Shown here: piece after piece, positions 4,506 through 5,019 of the stretch | Numbering within the stretch: the stretch's first letter is position 1 | How the letters are laid out: the number at the start of each line of letters is the position of its first letter | Origin: Planctomycetota bacterium | GTDB lineage: Bacteria > Planctomycetota > MHYJ01 > JACQXL01 | Reading direction: 5' to 3' | Assembly: GCA_016208805.1 (NCBI GenBank) | Contig: JACQXL010000076.1 | Span: forward strand, 1 to 5,019 | DNA: 5,019 bases | Translations under genes and position numbers: made by a program | Notes under the pieces: generated by a model | Told to the model about the DNA's origin: nothing | Databases searched by the model: none | The model's input: only the letters and a program-made list of their open reading frames with translations

Positions 4506-5019
4506 AGTTTATCAGGGCGATTGTTTTAAGTTGATAAATCAAATTGATGATGAATCAATAGATTTGATAGTGTGTGATGGCCCTTATGGAGTTACTCAAA
4601 ACGGCTGGGATAAAATAGAGGACATACAAGAATATAATATAAATCTAATAAGATTGTTCTCAAGAGTATTAAAAAGAGGCGGAGCATTATATCTGTTTGG
4701 GAAATCTGATAGTATTGATTTTATAGACTATCGTTCCTATCTATCTTTAAGTTCAAAAATTATTTGGTATCAGCCCAGTAGATTGGCTCAGGGAAGGTCT
4801 AATTATACGAATAATTATGATATAATTGCCTACTTCACTAAGGGTAAAGGCAAGACATTTAATCTAAACCACATCCGTATTCCACAATTAGTAGAATTAG
4901 AGCATAGGAAGAGGTGCGAAAATGTACCATCCGTTATTAATGGTAAATGGCAAAGAACAAAGTTTAATGCTAATGGGAAAAATCCCGGTGATGTTTGGGG
5001 AGATATAAAACAACTTACA
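4492..5019 (+). CDS. Site-specific DNA methyltransferase, N6/N4 (beta-type), 3' end outside window
   Basis: The 176 visible residues are the N-terminal part of an S-adenosylmethionine-dependent DNA methyltransferase of the N6-adenine/N4-cytosine class. The start VYQGDCFKLI and SIDLIVCDGPYGVTQNGWD (22-40) carry catalytic motif IV, here D29-G-P-Y32 instead of the usual DPPY or SPPY. LFSRVLKRGGALYLFG (55-70) follows as in this family, and KNPGDVWGDI (163-172) is a second typical stretch. The motif IV half comes first and the SAM-binding FxGxG motif has not appeared by residue 176, as expected for beta-type order. The first ATG after an in-frame stop at 4483 is used; the ribosome site is weak. 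It is AT-rich. It probably protects the site cut by the neighbouring MvaI/BcnI-like enzyme; the target base cannot be told from motif IV alone. Confidence 0.9.
   Translation, partial: MEINKVYQGDCFKLINQIDDESIDLIVCDGPYGVTQNGWDKIEDIQEYNINLIRLFSRVLKRGGALYLFGKSDSIDFIDYRSYLSLSSKIIWYQPSRLAQGRSNYTNNYDIIAYFTKGKGKTFNLNHIRIPQLVELEHRKRCENVPSVINGKWQRTKFNANGKNPGDVWGDIKQLT

Overview
This window looks like the chromosome of an uncultured bacterium. A GC-rich housekeeping block (recR, rpoN, a MoxR-type AAA+ ATPase) is followed by an AT-rich, visibly damaged restriction-modification (R-M) island. Two 60-base rows show the contrast: 35/60 G+C at 2641-2700 in the ATPase gene against 15/60 at 4501-4560 in the methyltransferase gene. 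Gene order and the many small palindromic repeats would fit a planctomycete or another environmental candidate lineage, but nothing here fixes the taxon and that placement is a weak inference.

Positions 1-798 hold recR with a long, unusual N-terminus. Its leader and first codons lie between imperfect inverted repeats (13-27 and 133-147), and a second perfect palindrome (161-181) is translated as part of the protein. The conserved RecR fold begins only around residue 34. Positions 832-2340 encode a full-length sigma-54 factor (RpoN) with a strong ribosome site. After a short AT-rich spacer with a 9-base tandem repeat, 2417-3433 encode a complete MoxR-family ATPase. The usual partner of such an ATPase, a DUF58 protein, is absent. 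A GTG overlapping the ATPase stop opens a 12-codon frame that dies at once, and the same start-like sequence recurs 123 bases later, so the partner gene may have been lost here.

From 3642 to the end lies an R-M locus on the plus strand. A near-consensus promoter sits directly before a shortened MvaI/BcnI-type restriction endonuclease (100 codons, with the D-x4-E-x-K catalytic residues but no C-terminal half). It is followed by a 63-codon protein with two CxxC pairs, a 155-base MITE-like element with perfect 16-base terminal inverted repeats and a TAAAGA target duplication, a 51-codon frame that looks like a gene remnant, a second promoter, and the first 176 codons of a beta-type N6-adenine/N4-cytosine DNA methyltransferase that runs off the window. 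Deleting the element and one target copy in silico restores a stop codon for the CxxC gene that overlaps the next start codon by one base, so the element can be read as a recent insertion that split an operon.

The reading I favour is an R-M island losing its nuclease while keeping a separately promoted methyltransferase, next to a chromosome region repeatedly hit by small palindromic or MITE-like elements. I see no CRISPR array, tRNA or rRNA, and no clear intrinsic terminator.
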